DNA from: Halichondria panicea
Taxonomy: Eukaryota; Porifera; Demospongiae; Suberitida; Halichondriidae
Assembly: GCF_963675165.1 (NCBI RefSeq)
Contig: NC_087386.1
Coordinates: forward strand, 5,524,169 to 5,588,168
Length of the DNA stretch: 64,000 nucleotides
Direction of reading: 5' to 3'
Below, one piece after another: positions 13,701 to 22,767 of this stretch (positions are counted from its first letter, which is position 1; each line of letters opens with the position of its first letter). The position numbers and the translations under genes were made by a program. A model generated the notes under the pieces. The model saw only the letters and a list, made by a program, of their open reading frames with translations. It was not told where the DNA came from and searched no databases.

Positions 13701-15468
13701 AATAGAGACTTAGTAGAGACACAGAGATGCCAACTTCAGATATTAGTTTTCAAAAGAATAATGATGCAGTTGCTAGGTTGGCTGTTTATATAGGTTGACT
13801 GTTGCTAAGCTAGTGCATTTCTAGTAGCCAATAAGTTTTGGGATCTAAATCAGTTAGAACATGTGCATTCGGTATCTATGGTTATAGTGTCCCTCATCCC
13901 TCGGGCTAAAGCCCTCGAGCTTTGGGACACTATAACACATAGATACCTCATGCCCATGTTCTAACCATAACTTAGATAGTGACCAGCACAGTGGAGCCCT
14001 GTACATGTGCTGCTCTAGTATTGACCTGGCACTACAGTGGAGCCCCGTGCTGCTCTAGTATTGACCTGGCACTACGGTGGAGCCCCGTGCTGCTCTAGTA
14101 TTGACCTGGCTGGCATTACTGAGATTCACTCACAAGTAAGGTATCTCCGGGTCATTGCACACTAGACACGGCTCATTCTCCATATAGAACCCGTCAAAGT
14201 CCACCAAATTCTGCAGCTGTGAGTAGATGTGGAAGTTTGCGTGGGTTGAGACTTGACTGTTGAGGCCCTTGAGCAGGTCAATGGCTCTCTCTACATAGCC
14301 TTGGCACAGCGACTCCTGGAGGGGGATATAATTTCATTTATACGTATGTAAAATTATTTCTGGAATCAAGTCATTTACAACCACTGTATGCAGAGAGTAC
14401 AACCACACACCATACCTCCCACCGCATATAGTGTAAACACTACATACCACACACCCCACACCACATATAGTGTAAACACTACATACCACATACCCCACAC
14501 CACATATAGTGTAAACACTACATACCACATACCCCACATCACATATAGTGTGAACACTACATACCACATACCTCCCACCACATATAGTGTAAACACTACA
14601 TACCTTCTCCAGCACTTGCGGTGTGGAGATGGACAGGTATCCAAGGAGGTCCACAAACTGAGCTGACTTGCGGCCATAAGAGGGTCTCCACCAGTGACAC
14701 CTGAGATAATAACGACAGTTACTAGAGTCCGGTATTAGCCAGTATAGCTAATAATACCAGCTACAGATTTAATCGGTAGAGAGGTGAGTGGTTTAGTATC
14801 TCCTCTCTGTTCTAACCGTTCAACTATTGGGTCTGTTTCAAGGCTTGTAAATGATTGTTTCATTGCATCAGTGCAGCTGCTACGAGGAGAGGACAGTTGC
14901 AATAGTTGGCAATGACTGTATCTAGCATGGTGTCTGGCCACTACTGTCTATGAGGGAGTCAGTGTGGAATCCTGAGTCCACGCAACCAACACTGCTATTC
15001 ATACACACGATAGCTATAATTAAAATCTAATATACTGTATAGCGTGTAATTTTCGTGGTTGGAGGTCTGACCACGAATATTTTACAAACGAATGAAGCGA
15101 CCTTGCCTGCCTTTACCTGCAGTGCAAGCTCCAACCACGAAAATATTACCCACGAAATGTCTCAATATTGCTGAACCACAAATATTTTGTCCCCCAAAAA
15201 TTACCCGCTATATGGTAACCATTTATTCAAAGGATTTATTACGGCCTCAAATACAGGCCCAGGGCCACAATTAGAGACTATACGGAACGTACCTGCTGTG
15301 GAGTCTGGCTGTACTGATAGAGGGTGTGCAGTAACTTGTGTGCCTGCCAGCGCAAGGAGGTGGAGTTTGACTGAAGCAGGAAGAGGGAGATGAACTGCGA
15401 CAGAGAGGCTTCATCAATGGAGGAGAGGAAGGTTTGGACCAGAGCACTGCAGGCTTCTTTGTCAGGGT
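242..15468 (-). CDS. UBR4: UBR4 E3 ubiquitin ligase, C-terminal part (copy 1), 5'-truncated
   Basis: Giant N-degron-pathway E3 ligase (about 5,200 residues in human); this is only its C-terminal third. Exons on the minus strand, 5' to 3', at about 15296-15468, 14606-14695, 14135-14315, 12714-12844, 12075-12143, 11962-12017, 11836-11909, 11311-11556, 10760-10890, 9830-10050, 9486-9760, 9286-9378, 9095-9179, 8718-8835, 7490-7706, 7026-7175, 6530-6765, 5745-6045, 5262-5414, 4790-4917, 4031-4353, 3352-3501, 2838-3031, 2646-2717, 2255-2344, 1340-1572, 641-856, 429-500, 242-303. Recognisable family strings include [26 protein letters not shown] and [13 protein letters not shown] found no frame break. 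The final exons ([10 protein letters not shown] onward) start just beyond the left edge. Nothing resembling the UBR box or the N-terminal two thirds follows upstream of 15468. Confidence 0.93.
1031..2010. repeat. Intronic duplication containing a ~185-bp dispersed repeat
   Basis: Two neighbouring UBR4 introns (857-1339 and 1573-2254) share about 380 bp starting at a G-rich run next to the exon. Inside is a ~185-bp block (about 1031-1215 and 1826-2010) beginning ATGTAGCAGCGGTAATTGC. A third copy of the block sits in another UBR4 intron at about 6131-6335, there with a TA microsatellite in its middle. The same pair recurs in UBR4 copy 2 at about 62957-63140 and 63753-63935. Confidence 0.85.
6131..6335. 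repeat. Third copy of the ~185-bp UBR4 intron repeat
   Basis: Same block as at 1031-1215, expanded by a (TA)n run at about 6215-6234. It lies in the intron between the exons at 6530-6765 and 5745-6045. Confidence 0.85.
7910..8530. mobile_element. Probable inverted-repeat element in a UBR4 intron
   Basis: The long intron between the exons at 8718-8835 and 7490-7706 holds a ~620-bp stretch. Its ends are inverted copies of one another around TATCGACTGCTTGCGCATGC (left at about 7945-7968, reverse complement at about 8461-8484). Inside, about 7975-8045 is an imperfect tandem duplication of a ~35-bp AT-rich unit. No transposase ORF is visible, so this would be a non-autonomous element. Target duplications were not resolved. 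Confidence 0.55.
10190..10560. repeat. Two tandem copies of a ~150-180 bp repeat in a UBR4 intron
   Basis: The intron between 10760-10890 and 9830-10050 contains two diverged copies of a unit marked by GGAGGACAGTTGCA and by ATCTAGCATGG. Closely related single copies lie in two other UBR4 introns (about 11645-11795 and 14845-14990). A CA-rich microsatellite follows at about 10670-10740. Confidence 0.8.
11311..11556 (-). CDS. UBR4: UBR4 cysteine-rich zinc-binding exon
   Basis: A single 246-nt exon of UBR4. It carries four CxxC pairs (CPRC, CGTC, CHKC, CNSC) in about 45 residues, enough for two structural zinc sites. The arrangement and the [12 protein letters not shown] block match the Cys-rich segment of animal UBR4. 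The acceptor (ttttctgtag) and donor (GTGTGAG) are clear. It ends in an acidic tail ([11 protein letters not shown]), as in human UBR4. Confidence 0.9.
11645..11795. repeat. Single copy of the GGACAGTTGCA intron repeat
   Basis: About 150 bp, nearly identical over its core to 14845-14990 and related to the pair at 10190-10560. Intronic. Confidence 0.8.
12348..12460. repeat. Intronic repeat, pair with 13022-13125
   Basis: About 110 bp beginning TTGTACTCTCCCTGAGGACC recurs almost unchanged at 13022-13125 in the next UBR4 intron. It is followed at about 12445-12500 by one unit of the 44-bp repeat that forms a tandem array at 13977-14125. Open frames across it are on the strand opposite to UBR4 and are judged spurious. 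Confidence 0.8.
13300..13640. repeat. Imperfect tandem repeat in a UBR4 intron
   Basis: Three to four diverged units sharing the string GCTCGTTT, a TTGCTGCAAA-like string and GGGGGAGGAGCTGG, inside the long intron 12845-14134. No coding signal matches UBR4 here. Confidence 0.7.
13853..13965. mobile_element. 113-bp hairpin MITE-like element
   Basis: Ends GTTAGAACATG and CATGTTCTAAC are exact inverses, with arms of about 40 bp (GGTATCTATG, TTATAGTGTCCC) around a short centre. No coding capacity. Intronic. Confidence 0.75.
13977..14125. repeat. ~44-bp tandem repeat, three units
   Basis: Units share GTGCTGCTCTAGTATTGACC and GGAGCCC; an isolated extra unit lies at about 12445-12500. Adjoins the 3' splice side of the exon at about 14135. 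Confidence 0.85.
14425..14605. repeat. ~44-bp minisatellite, about 4-5 units
   Basis: Units contain ATATAGTGTAAACACTACAT followed by a CA/CC-rich stretch. The array fills the intron directly downstream of the exon at 14606-14695 and produces spurious frames in several directions. Confidence 0.9.
14845..14990. repeat. Single copy of the GGACAGTTGCA intron repeat
   Basis: Nearly identical to 11645-11795. Intron upstream of the exon at 14606-14695. Confidence 0.8.
15033..15217. mobile_element. ~185-205 bp MITE, family A (copy 1 of 3)
   Basis: Terminal inverted repeats of the form TACCGTATAGC-GGTAATTTTCG (left end here ACTGTATAGCGTGTAA; right end TTACCCGCTATATGGTA). The interior is made of inverted blocks around ACCACGAATATTTT. 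Related copies occur at 30740-30947 and 55073-55275, both in the opposite orientation. It lies in the UBR4 intron next to the first exon in the window. A conserved frame shared by the copies is a by-product of element homology. Confidence 0.85.
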
Positions 15469-15662
15469 CTGTGAGTGTGTGTATGTGTTCAATAGAATGA
15501 CAAAAATGCAAAATACATTTGGGATCATATTTCTCTCACGAGTGGGTTTAATGTATTGCAGCTGCTACTTGCATGACTGACCCTAAGGGTATTTTTCACT
15601 AGGGGTCCACTAATGATTTCCTCATACAACTAAGATCACATGTAAATACATATAATAAAACA

Positions 15663-16607
15663 TTGAACCAAAATCTAGGTATAGCTGTGGTAGAAATGGC
15701 TGTAAACGATAATAGCTGTGAGTTACGCTTTGATGACTCTCTGTGTGTGAAGCTTATTGAGGAAGGAGATAAAAAAAACGAAAGAGAGATAGAGGCCAGT
15801 ATAGGCCAGCAAAAACCAAGAAGACAAATCAATGACAGAAGGCTAAAGCCTCCTCCACTTCCTCAACAACAGGATCAGAAAAAGAGCTGCTTTGTGGCTG
15901 TCACCATAGCATTATCTATACTTACAGTTATAGTGCTCGGTGCACTAGCAGCAGCTGGTGTGGCCATACACAAAAGCAATGTCTTGAACCAAGCACAAAT
16001 GACGGATCTCGGACAAGTTCTTCGTGATCAACTTCGTCTCGAGCTACAAGCACAGTTCCGCACAGTGTACACTCGCTGGGGTAACTCCACATGCCCTCCT
16101 ACTGAAGGCACGTCGACACTGTACAAAGGATTAATGGCCGGGCATCATACTAAGCAGTCCAATCAGATCACTGACTACGACGGTGGAACTAATTTTCAGT
16201 GCTTACCACAGGAAAATGTCGAGTATGCGCTTCCCTCTTCACCAGGTATCCAAGGAAACAACACTATATACGGAGCAGAATATCGGACAAATATTAATCC
16301 CGACAGTGACCTCCATAATATACCGTGTGCCGTATGTTTGGTGAACGGCAAAACAGTTACGAGAATGATACCGGCTCGAACTAGCTGCCTTTCATCTTGG
16401 AGACGGGAGTACTACGGCTACTTGATGGCACAAGATCGTGACTACTCGACATATGAGTGCGTGGACATTGGTATGGAGATTGTCCCGGGAACAGCGAGGC
16501 AAGAAGGTGTGGCTGTGTTGGTGCATGTTGAGGCCAGCTGCAACGGACTGCCCTGTCATCCTTACATTGAGGGGAAGGAACTGACTTGTGTAATGTGCTC
16601 TATTTGA
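15663..16607 (+). CDS. Spongin NC1-type domain type II membrane protein, 314 aa (SCM1)
   Basis: Intronless. N-terminal ~75 residues are polar and probably cytosolic (LKPPPLPQQQ at about 61-70). One membrane segment follows at about 76-103 (VTIALSILTVIVLGALAAAG), then a short helical stalk (about 110-126). Residues 127-314 match the C-terminal domain of sponge short-chain collagen C4/spongin: STCPPTEGTSTLYKG, NFQCLP, YGAEY, PCAVC, EYYGYLM, CVD, LPCHPYIEG and KELTCVMC. There is no Gly-X-Y repeat. A second Met at residue 12 is an alternative start. It lies about 195 bp from the UBR4 exon that ends at 15468, in divergent orientation. Role unknown; a cell-surface matrix-binding or recognition protein is an inference. 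Confidence 0.85.
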   Translation: MNQNLGIAVVEMAVNDNSCELRFDDSLCVKLIEEGDKKNEREIEASIGQQKPRRQINDRRLKPPPLPQQQDQKKSCFVAVTIALSILTVIVLGALAAAGVAIHKSNVLNQAQMTDLGQVLRDQLRLELQAQFRTVYTRWGNSTCPPTEGTSTLYKGLMAGHHTKQSNQITDYDGGTNFQCLPQENVEYALPSSPGIQGNNTIYGAEYRTNINPDSDLHNIPCAVCLVNGKTVTRMIPARTSCLSSWRREYYGYLMAQDRDYSTYECVDIGMEIVPGTARQEGVAVLVHVEASCNGLPCHPYIEGKELTCVMCSI

Positions 16608-16825
16608 GCAGACTTTAGGCAGCCAAACTTTAACTCTAATTACGCATTAGTAGTAAGCAAGATGAAAGCTATCAGTAATATTTGATTACATTTGTGTATG
16701 TGTTAAGCTCTTATTTGAATCGTGATTTGAATAATGAAAACGAAATGCTTAAGAATCGATCCATACAGTGCATACAATACAATCAATACCCTATACCCCA
16801 TACAGTGTGTAAATTAATAAATTCT
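16608..16825. other. Spacer after SCM1
   Basis: AT-rich 3' flank; no gene seen. Confidence 0.5.
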
Positions 16826-17115
16826 TGCAGCTGTTATTACACATGTGACTGGCCCTAAGGGTATTTTCATAATTAAGGCCCACTATTACTAGGACAATGA
16901 TAGTTGAAAGTATAATATTTCCAAACAACCTAATAACATGCTTGCACGTACAAACTATTTTGGCATTGTTGCACATAGATTCAGCATAATCGAATCAAGA
17001 GTATAGCTGTGATAGAAATGGACGTAACTATAGCTGTGAGATACGCCTTGATGACTGCCCTCCTCCTTATAAAAAGGGGAAGAAACTGGTTTGTGTAATA
17101 TGCTCATTTGAACTG
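16826..17115 (+). pseudogene. Deleted copy of the SCM1 gene
   Basis: The block 16826-17065 repeats the 5' region of the gene at 15663 (CTGGCCCTAAGGGTATT, then a run matching its first codons around GCTGTGATAGAAATGG). It then jumps directly to the last codons (GTTTGTGTAATATGCTC). Almost the whole coding region is missing, so this is a relic. Confidence 0.75.
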
Positions 17116-17392
17116 ACTTTAGCCAGACTTAACTTATGACCTAAAGTAGTAGTAAGCAAAATCTATTGTCTATGATTACATTTGTGCACCATGTAATTAA
17201 AGTCTATCTTAGTGAATATTGAAAATGAAATGCTGACACATTGTTTAGCTAGTCGAGAGCACATGCACAAGTTTACTACTTTGTACAATGTGCTTTGCAT
17301 TTGAACTAGCTGACTTGAGTTAGAACTTCTATTACTAAAATTAGCTCTAACAAACAACACAGAGGACTAAGTCTAAGAGGAGTGCAACACGT

Positions 17393-17556
17393 ACCTCTAA
17401 AGCAGAAGAGGTACGACAGGCGCGGTGCAGCTCAGGCAATTAGTCTTTGATTGAGCAATAATTATCCGCCCACATCGTACGTTTTTGCTGAGAGTAATCA
17501 AGGCTAATTTACTTGAGCTGCACCACACCTGTCGGACCTCCTCTGCCTCTAAAGGT
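17393..17556. mobile_element. Hairpin MITE-like element, ~164 bp
   Basis: Imperfect inverted repeats of about 50 bp. The left arm contains ACCTCTAAAG, GGTGCAGCTCA; the right arm contains TGAGCTGCACC and CCTCTAAAGGT. No coding capacity. A short extra piece of the arm recurs at about 17605-17625. Confidence 0.7.
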
Positions 17557-17639
17557 AAGCTATATGAAAATACTGTCCAGCGAAAAATAATGCTATACCA
17601 CAGTTGTCTGACCTCCTCTGGCTAAGATTTTATCTTAGA

Positions 17640-18104
17640 GGTTTGAACCTTCCTACAGTAGACTTGCTAGATAGGACCTAAAAAGCTATTGCGGTTTCGT
17701 TATGATGCCCTTGCTCTGGACTGACCACATTGAAAATTAAATCTGTTTAGCTAGTCAAGAAAGAAGCAGTGAAGCACGGCTGATATTCATGACACATTGC
17801 ATAAGATGGCACCAATGAGAACCTTTGATAAATACCTAACCTTTCAAAAACAAAAAATGTTCTCATTAATATATTCATGAGGCAACTGTCTGTTTTACAA
17901 CATTTGGGGTCTTTGTATGGGCAGATTGAGTTGTAGTTTCTGTATATGCTCCAACTACCCCAGCTTCCGAAAGTAAGCTAGGCCAGTTACATGTACTACA
18001 GTTGTAGATCCTAGTCTATGGCATTTCTCCATTAATTTTGATCTCTATACTACAACCAAAAGAATACTAACAGATTTATACCACATAAATATACATAATA
18101 TCTT
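17640..18104. repeat. Tandem-duplicated upstream flank of the NC1 cluster (copy 1)
   Basis: Matches 23735-24230 over most of its length (GAACCTTCCTACAGTAGA, GCAGTGAAGCA, then GTAGATCCTAGTCTATGGC). It carries the upstream flank of a decayed copy here and of an intact gene there, so it belongs to the duplicated unit. Confidence 0.75.
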
Positions 18105-18575
18105 CACGTGCAGAGTACAGTAATCATAGTCATGTAATTATGATGTTGGATAAAAACAGCAGAGCACTATAGCTACCAAGTTGACAAGAGACAGCAGTTA
18201 GAATGGAAACTGAGAATCTAGTGCCGCAGCAAAGGAAACTACACAATAAACTTGGAAAGATTCTGAAAGCGCGGATCATTGTATATTATAGTCTACACAC
18301 ATACACACACACACTACCGTATACCTCGCTTGCGCACCAAAGGTATAAATATTCCAATGTTTATGATTACATTTGTGCACTTTGTAAAATCTAATCTTTG
18401 TGGTTTGAACCCTGATTTGGATATTGAAAATGAATTAGCTATATAGTCAAGAATGGCTACTTGATGACTGGTAATACGTGTGTGGACAAGAAGGAAGGTG
18501 ACGACCTACTAATTAATCTTAACGGAGAGCCTTCTCTAAGACACGAGGTGGTAACAGCTAAAATAACTGTGTAAC
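18105..18575 (+). pseudogene. Decayed NC1 membrane protein gene (psi-1)
   Basis: Promoter-like leader with CACGTG at 18105-18110 and start codon at 18203. The first ~25 codons resemble intact members (METENLVPQQRK, GKILKA). The membrane segment and most of the ectodomain are replaced by a CA-repeat-bearing spacer. Similarity returns at about 18447 with GYLMTGNTCVDKK and RHEVVTA, and the usual C-terminal CVVCSK end is lost. The same replacement spacer occurs in the copies at 21842 and 25441. Confidence 0.8.
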
Positions 18576-18970
18576 ATGCATGTGCCCTAATTGAAATTAA
18601 TCTCTATAATTTGTTTTCAAGCTCTCTTATGCACTAGTATGCAAGAACAAAGCTATTATTGTCAGTATAACTAGATATATAGCCTGTACTCATGAATATT
18701 TAAAGTGTTTATTTACAAACTAACTCCAACTAAAGTGGATCGAAGCCTTCAATCCAACTACACCCCTACTCTATGCTAACAAAAGACCCAATAGTGTGGA
18801 TGACAATCATCTAAACCATGTTACAGCTGTGCTTTTTATTCCAAACCACAGTATGTGGTTACTACAGTTGTAGATCCAAGCTATAGTTAATGGTAATACC
18901 TCAATGGCTTCCTACCACAAAGAATAAACACCAAGGGGATTCATACTAGATTCCGTTTCGGTATACATAA
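18576..18970. repeat. Duplicated spacer between decayed and intact NC1 genes
   Basis: Homologous to about 22500-22765 and 25960-26310 (common strings AACTACACCCCTACT, AAAAGACCCAATAGTGTGG). Part of the repeating decayed-copy/intact-gene unit; no coding signal. Confidence 0.75.
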
Positions 18971-18976
18971 TATCTT

Positions 18977-19072
18977 CACGTGCATGCGCGCCATGTGATT
19001 ACTACGTTGGAGAAAAAAAACAGCAGTGCATTATAACTACCAAGCTGACATCGACAAGAGAGAGCAGTTAGA
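18977..19072 (+). promoter_or_regulatory. Conserved leader/promoter with CACGTG E-box
   Basis: About 95 bp before the ATG is the string CTTCACGTGCA, an E-box palindrome. It is followed by a TGTGATTA-type stretch, AAAACAGCAG, ACTATAACTACCAAG and CAGTTAGAATG. The same ordered block precedes the starts at 18203, 21951 and 26737. Before 24320 it is present but with the E-box mutated. Conservation across duplicates may reflect recency rather than function. Confidence 0.5.
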
Positions 19073-19804
19073 ATGAATGATGATAATCAGCAACGGGAGA
19101 ATGAGCATCTAGTACAAGTACAAGATGAACCGAGAGTAAATGCTTGCCATGGGATGCAAGAGCGAAAGCAATATAACCCTGGAAATATTCTGAAAGGATC
19201 ATTGTGTGTTATTGTATTTTTAATGGTAGTGACAGCTTTTGTAATGAGTGCTACTGCAATAAGCCAGAGCAACAAGACCCCAGTGAAGTATCCGATCTAC
19301 GAAAGAATAGGCAAGAAAGAATGCCCAGATATCGGAGGGACCTCAATGATATACAGTGGTGTCACAATCAGCTACAGCTTCTACAACAACACACCAACTA
19401 CCTACGCTGGCTTTCGATGCATGCCTCTTGATAAAGAATATATCAACTATAATATGGACAAGTTCGAATATGACCAGAAACTAGTGAACGGTGGAAACGT
19501 AACTGGATATGTAACATTCACGACGTCAAACCACCACGATGCTGCGTGTGCCGTGTGCATGGTTGAGGGGCGTGGCTCAATCATGGTCATGCCAGGCACA
19601 GGCAACTGTTTAGACTCGTGGACCACGGAATATAATGGCTACTTGATGACCGGCTACACGTGTGTAGACAGAGAGATGGAAGGTATTGGTGCATTGAAAG
19701 ACCCTGACAGAAAAGCTAATCTGAGGCACGAGGTAATATCGTCGATGGTCAGCCAATACTACCAAGACCACAACGTTCTTAGTTGTGTGGTGTGCTCTAA
19801 GTAG
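19073..19804 (+). CDS. Spongin NC1-type domain type II membrane protein, 243 aa (SCM2)
   Basis: Intronless. Polar N-terminus of about 40 residues, one membrane segment (about 43-64, CVIVFLMVVTAFVMSATA), then the NC1-type ectodomain directly: ECPDIGGTSMIYSG, GFRCMP, AACAVCMVEGRGS, SWTTEYNGYLM, GYTCVD and a C-terminal VLSCVVCSK. Compared with SCM1 it lacks the YGAEY block and the helical stalk. NxT/S sites (NKT at 67, NVT at 142) fit an extracellular domain. The ATG follows the leader shared with its neighbours. A short duplicated echo of the C-terminus lies just past the stop (about 19850-19880). Confidence 0.85.
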   Translation: MNDDNQQRENEHLVQVQDEPRVNACHGMQERKQYNPGNILKGSLCVIVFLMVVTAFVMSATAISQSNKTPVKYPIYERIGKKECPDIGGTSMIYSGVTISYSFYNNTPTTYAGFRCMPLDKEYINYNMDKFEYDQKLVNGGNVTGYVTFTTSNHHDAACAVCMVEGRGSIMVMPGTGNCLDSWTTEYNGYLMTGYTCVDREMEGIGALKDPDRKANLRHEVISSMVSQYYQDHNVLSCVVCSK

Positions 19805-19849
19805 AATGCGAACTCGATACAATGTGTGACTTTAATTTTAGCAAAAGAA

Positions 19850-20335
19850 GAACGTTCTTAGTTGTGCTGTGTGCTCTTGTAGAATGTACGTGTAAAACAA
19901 ACACAAAAAGTGTGATTAAAGAACGATTTGTTACCTATAGTCATAGTGCAGGGGTTGTAGGAGCAGATTACAGAAAGAGTGTCTAACTTTACATGGGTGT
20001 GGGAATCATATCTCGTGTGTTTTCCTAAACGCTGCATTGCCTAGTAAGAAAAGTGTGCAAGTACCGTGTACATAAATTACAGGCCGCAGTCACCCTGTAA
20101 ACATAGTAACTAATTAGTGGAGTAGCAAGAGAGCTAGGTTGAGCCAGAAAGAGCTAGCTATAGGTCTTTGATGGATATTGGTATACATCATGGAAGAGAC
20201 TGTGAGGTACAGAAAATTCCGAATGAGGAGCATTATCCATTTACTTTCGTAAAGAAAAAGTTTGACTAACACATATACTAGGCATTTTGTTTTTGCAGTA
20301 GGGAGTCTTACTAGGGTTCTAAGGAGAGAGCCAGG
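19850..20335. other. 3' flank of SCM2
   Basis: Begins with a short relic of the C-terminal coding end (GTTCTTAGTTGTGCTGTGTG). The following ~180 bp are homologous to about 25085-25320 downstream of the gene at 24320. No further gene seen. Confidence 0.6.
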
Positions 20336-20342
20336 CCTATAG

Positions 20343-20539
20343 CAAGGGCGTATGAGAGAAGAGGGCATGCAACTCACTAAAAGTCTAACATGCGAGCAAT
20401 ACTGCATTTATAGCTATCTGCCATGTACTTTACACAAAATCAGAAATCTATTTTTACATATTACTGTACTTTTCTAATGCCCACTTACAGTACAGTTTTG
20501 CTCGCAAGCTGTTGGACGCCCTCTTCTCATACACCCTTG
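20343..20539. mobile_element. 197-bp MITE with 7-bp target duplication (CAAGGG family)
   Basis: Ends CAAGGGCGTATGAGAGAAGA and, inverted, CAAGGGTGTATGAGAAGAGG. It is flanked by identical CCTATAG at 20336-20342 and 20540-20546. Same family as 35111-35312. No ORF; a non-autonomous DNA transposon. Confidence 0.85.
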
Positions 20540-20546
20540 CCTATAG

Positions 20547-21533
20547 CTAACTAGCTAGCTGTAGCTTTTCACTTTTATCACTCTGACCTATGCGTTGGTC
20601 ATTTATGCTTTTTGTTGTTGACAAAGTATGCCAGGGAGTTTTGTATGGAAAACATTAACTTTTAGCTGGCTGAAGCTTATCAGCTCTACAGAGAAGCGCT
20701 TTTTAACAAGGAATCTAATGGTATATGAAACTTCGAATTTCAGTGAACTTCATGAAGGTTGAATTCAGCACAAATAGACTTTAGCTCTGAACTATAGTCT
20801 ATATATACCTAGTCTGTTACGTTATTGTCGACAACAATACAGTCTACTAGTAATTATCTACCTCTGAGCCACAGCCTTGACTACTGAAAAAGCACGAAGC
20901 AAGAATTTGACTGCAGGCCTCATGAACATGGTAGCTCAGGTCAATACTGCACACACATTTTCAATTTCATTTGTGTACAAACATAGTACATTGTTAAGAT
21001 GCTTAATAATCAGCTGATAAATTATTGTATATAGCAGGTATACTTCCTAGGACAACAATATAGGTAATTATATTCACAGCTCAATTAATTAATAGCCGTA
21101 CATCAGCAACCCTCAAAAATACCCCTGAAACTAATACCATGGAGCACAAACCAAGTGCATTATTAGTGTGCAGCTCTTCACTCTTGCAGCTACAAATGGG
21201 TATCTCTCTAGTGTGTAGCTCTTCACTCTTGCAGCTACCAATGGCTGTTGCTTAGTGTAGAGCTAGCTACTAGCAGCCTTCTATCGGCAGGTTTTGCTAT
21301 TCCTGATTCTGGAGAGACTGCAATGGCCTTCAATGTACTACTTTAGTTTTTACTCGAGAATGATTTAAGCTTTGTTTGCAAGATGGTATAATGGCAGAAA
21401 GAGAATTACTTGTACTGCATTGCAAAAAGGGAGCAGTTGTAGATTCTCCAAGTACTCCAGCTGTGATCATTATTCCAAACCAAGGGTGAAAAAAAGGTAG
21501 CTAGGCCTGTGGTTACTTTTGTAGATCCTAGTG
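20547..21533. other. Intergenic, no gene seen
   Basis: AT-rich sequence. About 21160-21260 holds a short tandem duplication (CAGCTCTTCACTCTTGCAGC twice). Nothing else recognisable. Confidence 0.5.
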
Positions 21534-21750
21534 CCGTATTACTAGAATATTTTTTGGTGAAAAACCCTTTGCAAGGAGCCAAATCAGCAGAAAATTAGAC
21601 CCTTTGCGATCTAACTATTGCGTTCTGGCAAGGATCGTGTGTATTTACTAGTAATAATTTAGGTTTTGCGGATTTCATTGATGCGAATTGATCAACCCTC
21701 GCAAAATTCACAAATGTTTGATGCTCGCAAAACATCCTAGCAATACAGTA
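21534..21750. mobile_element. ~215-bp MITE, family B
   Basis: Starts CCGTATTACTAGAATATTTT and ends in a degraded inverse (AAAACATCCTAGCAATAC). The interior (GCGTTCTGGCAAGGATCGTG) matches 29084-29281. It sits in the duplicated flank; the uninterrupted equivalent is at about 18005 and 24130 (GATCCTAGTCTATGGCATTT). Confidence 0.8.
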
Positions 21751-21841
21751 CATGGCATTTCCCATTTGATCTCAATGGTTTCTATACCACAACTAAAAGA
21801 ATACTAACAACACTAACCACACAAGTAATAGATAATATCTT

Positions 21842-22380
21842 CACGTGCAGAGTAGAAAGTACAATAATCACAGTCATGCATGTGATTATGATGTTAGAGA
21901 AAAACAACAGTGCACTATAACTACCAAGCTGACAAGAGACAGCAGTTAGAATGGCTGATGCAAATCCATAAAAGAAAACGTGACTAGAAGCCTATAGAAA
22001 CTCTTACTTGCACTTCATTGATCCTTGAGCAGCTGTAGCAGTCTACACACACACATGCACACACACACACACCACCGTATACCTCGCTTGCGCACCAAAG
22101 GCATAATTATTCCAATGTTTATGATTACATTTGTGCACTGTGTAAAATCTAATCTTTGTGGTTTGAACCCTGATTTGGATATTGAAAATGAAATTTTGTC
22201 AAGAAATATAATGGCTACTTGATGACTGGTAATGCGTGTGTGGACAAGAAGATGGAAGGTGACGACCTACCAATTAATCTTAACGGAGAGCCTTCTCTAA
22301 GACACGAGGTAGCAACAGCAGACATTGACAGTTATTACGAAAATCAGAAAGTTCTTAGCTGTGTTGTGTGCTCTAAGTAG
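21842..22380 (+). pseudogene. Decayed NC1 membrane protein gene (psi-2)
   Basis: CACGTG leader at 21842-21847 and ATG at 21951, but the frame stops after seven codons. The ectodomain is replaced by the same CA-repeat spacer as in psi-1. A good C-terminal segment remains from about 22211 to the stop at 22380: YNGYLMTGNACVDKK, RHEVATADIDSYY, VLSCVVCSK. Only rescue by unusual splicing would make this a gene. Confidence 0.8.
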
Positions 22381-22767
22381 AATCTATTATAGATCTACAA
22401 AAGATTGTTTCATAGCAATACAATTTTTTTAGTTTACTAAAATAACTGTGTAACATGTATGTGCCCTATAGATAATTGAAACTATAATCTCTATAATTTA
22501 TTTTCTATAATTATGAGCTCTCTTATGCACTAGTATGCAAGAATAAAGCTATATTGTCAGTAATATTGTATATATAGCCTGTACTCGACACTCATGAATA
22601 TTTATTTACAAACCAAATCCAACTAAAGTGGATCGAAACATTCAATCGAACTACACCCCTACTATGCTAACAAAAGACCCAATAGTGTGGATGACAATCA
22701 TCTAAACCATGTTACAGCTGTGCTTTTTGTTCCGAACCACACGGTTGTAGATCCTAGCTATAGTTAA

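Noticed and set aside
14425..14605. CRISPR-like array
   Set aside because: Units are contiguous with no unique spacers, in an animal intron; it is a minisatellite. The same applies at 46652-47060.
14334..14677. Frames with repeated [14 protein letters not shown] or [12 protein letters not shown] peptides on both strands
   Set aside because: They come from the 44-bp minisatellite in a UBR4 intron.
15092..15274. Conserved ~60-residue frame starting [14 protein letters not shown], also at 30650-30865 and 54989-55198
   Set aside because: It tracks MITE family A in all three places and has no start context, domain or independent support.
17163..17360. Minus-strand small frame near the NC1 cluster
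   Set aside because: No homology, no leader, located in a decayed flank.
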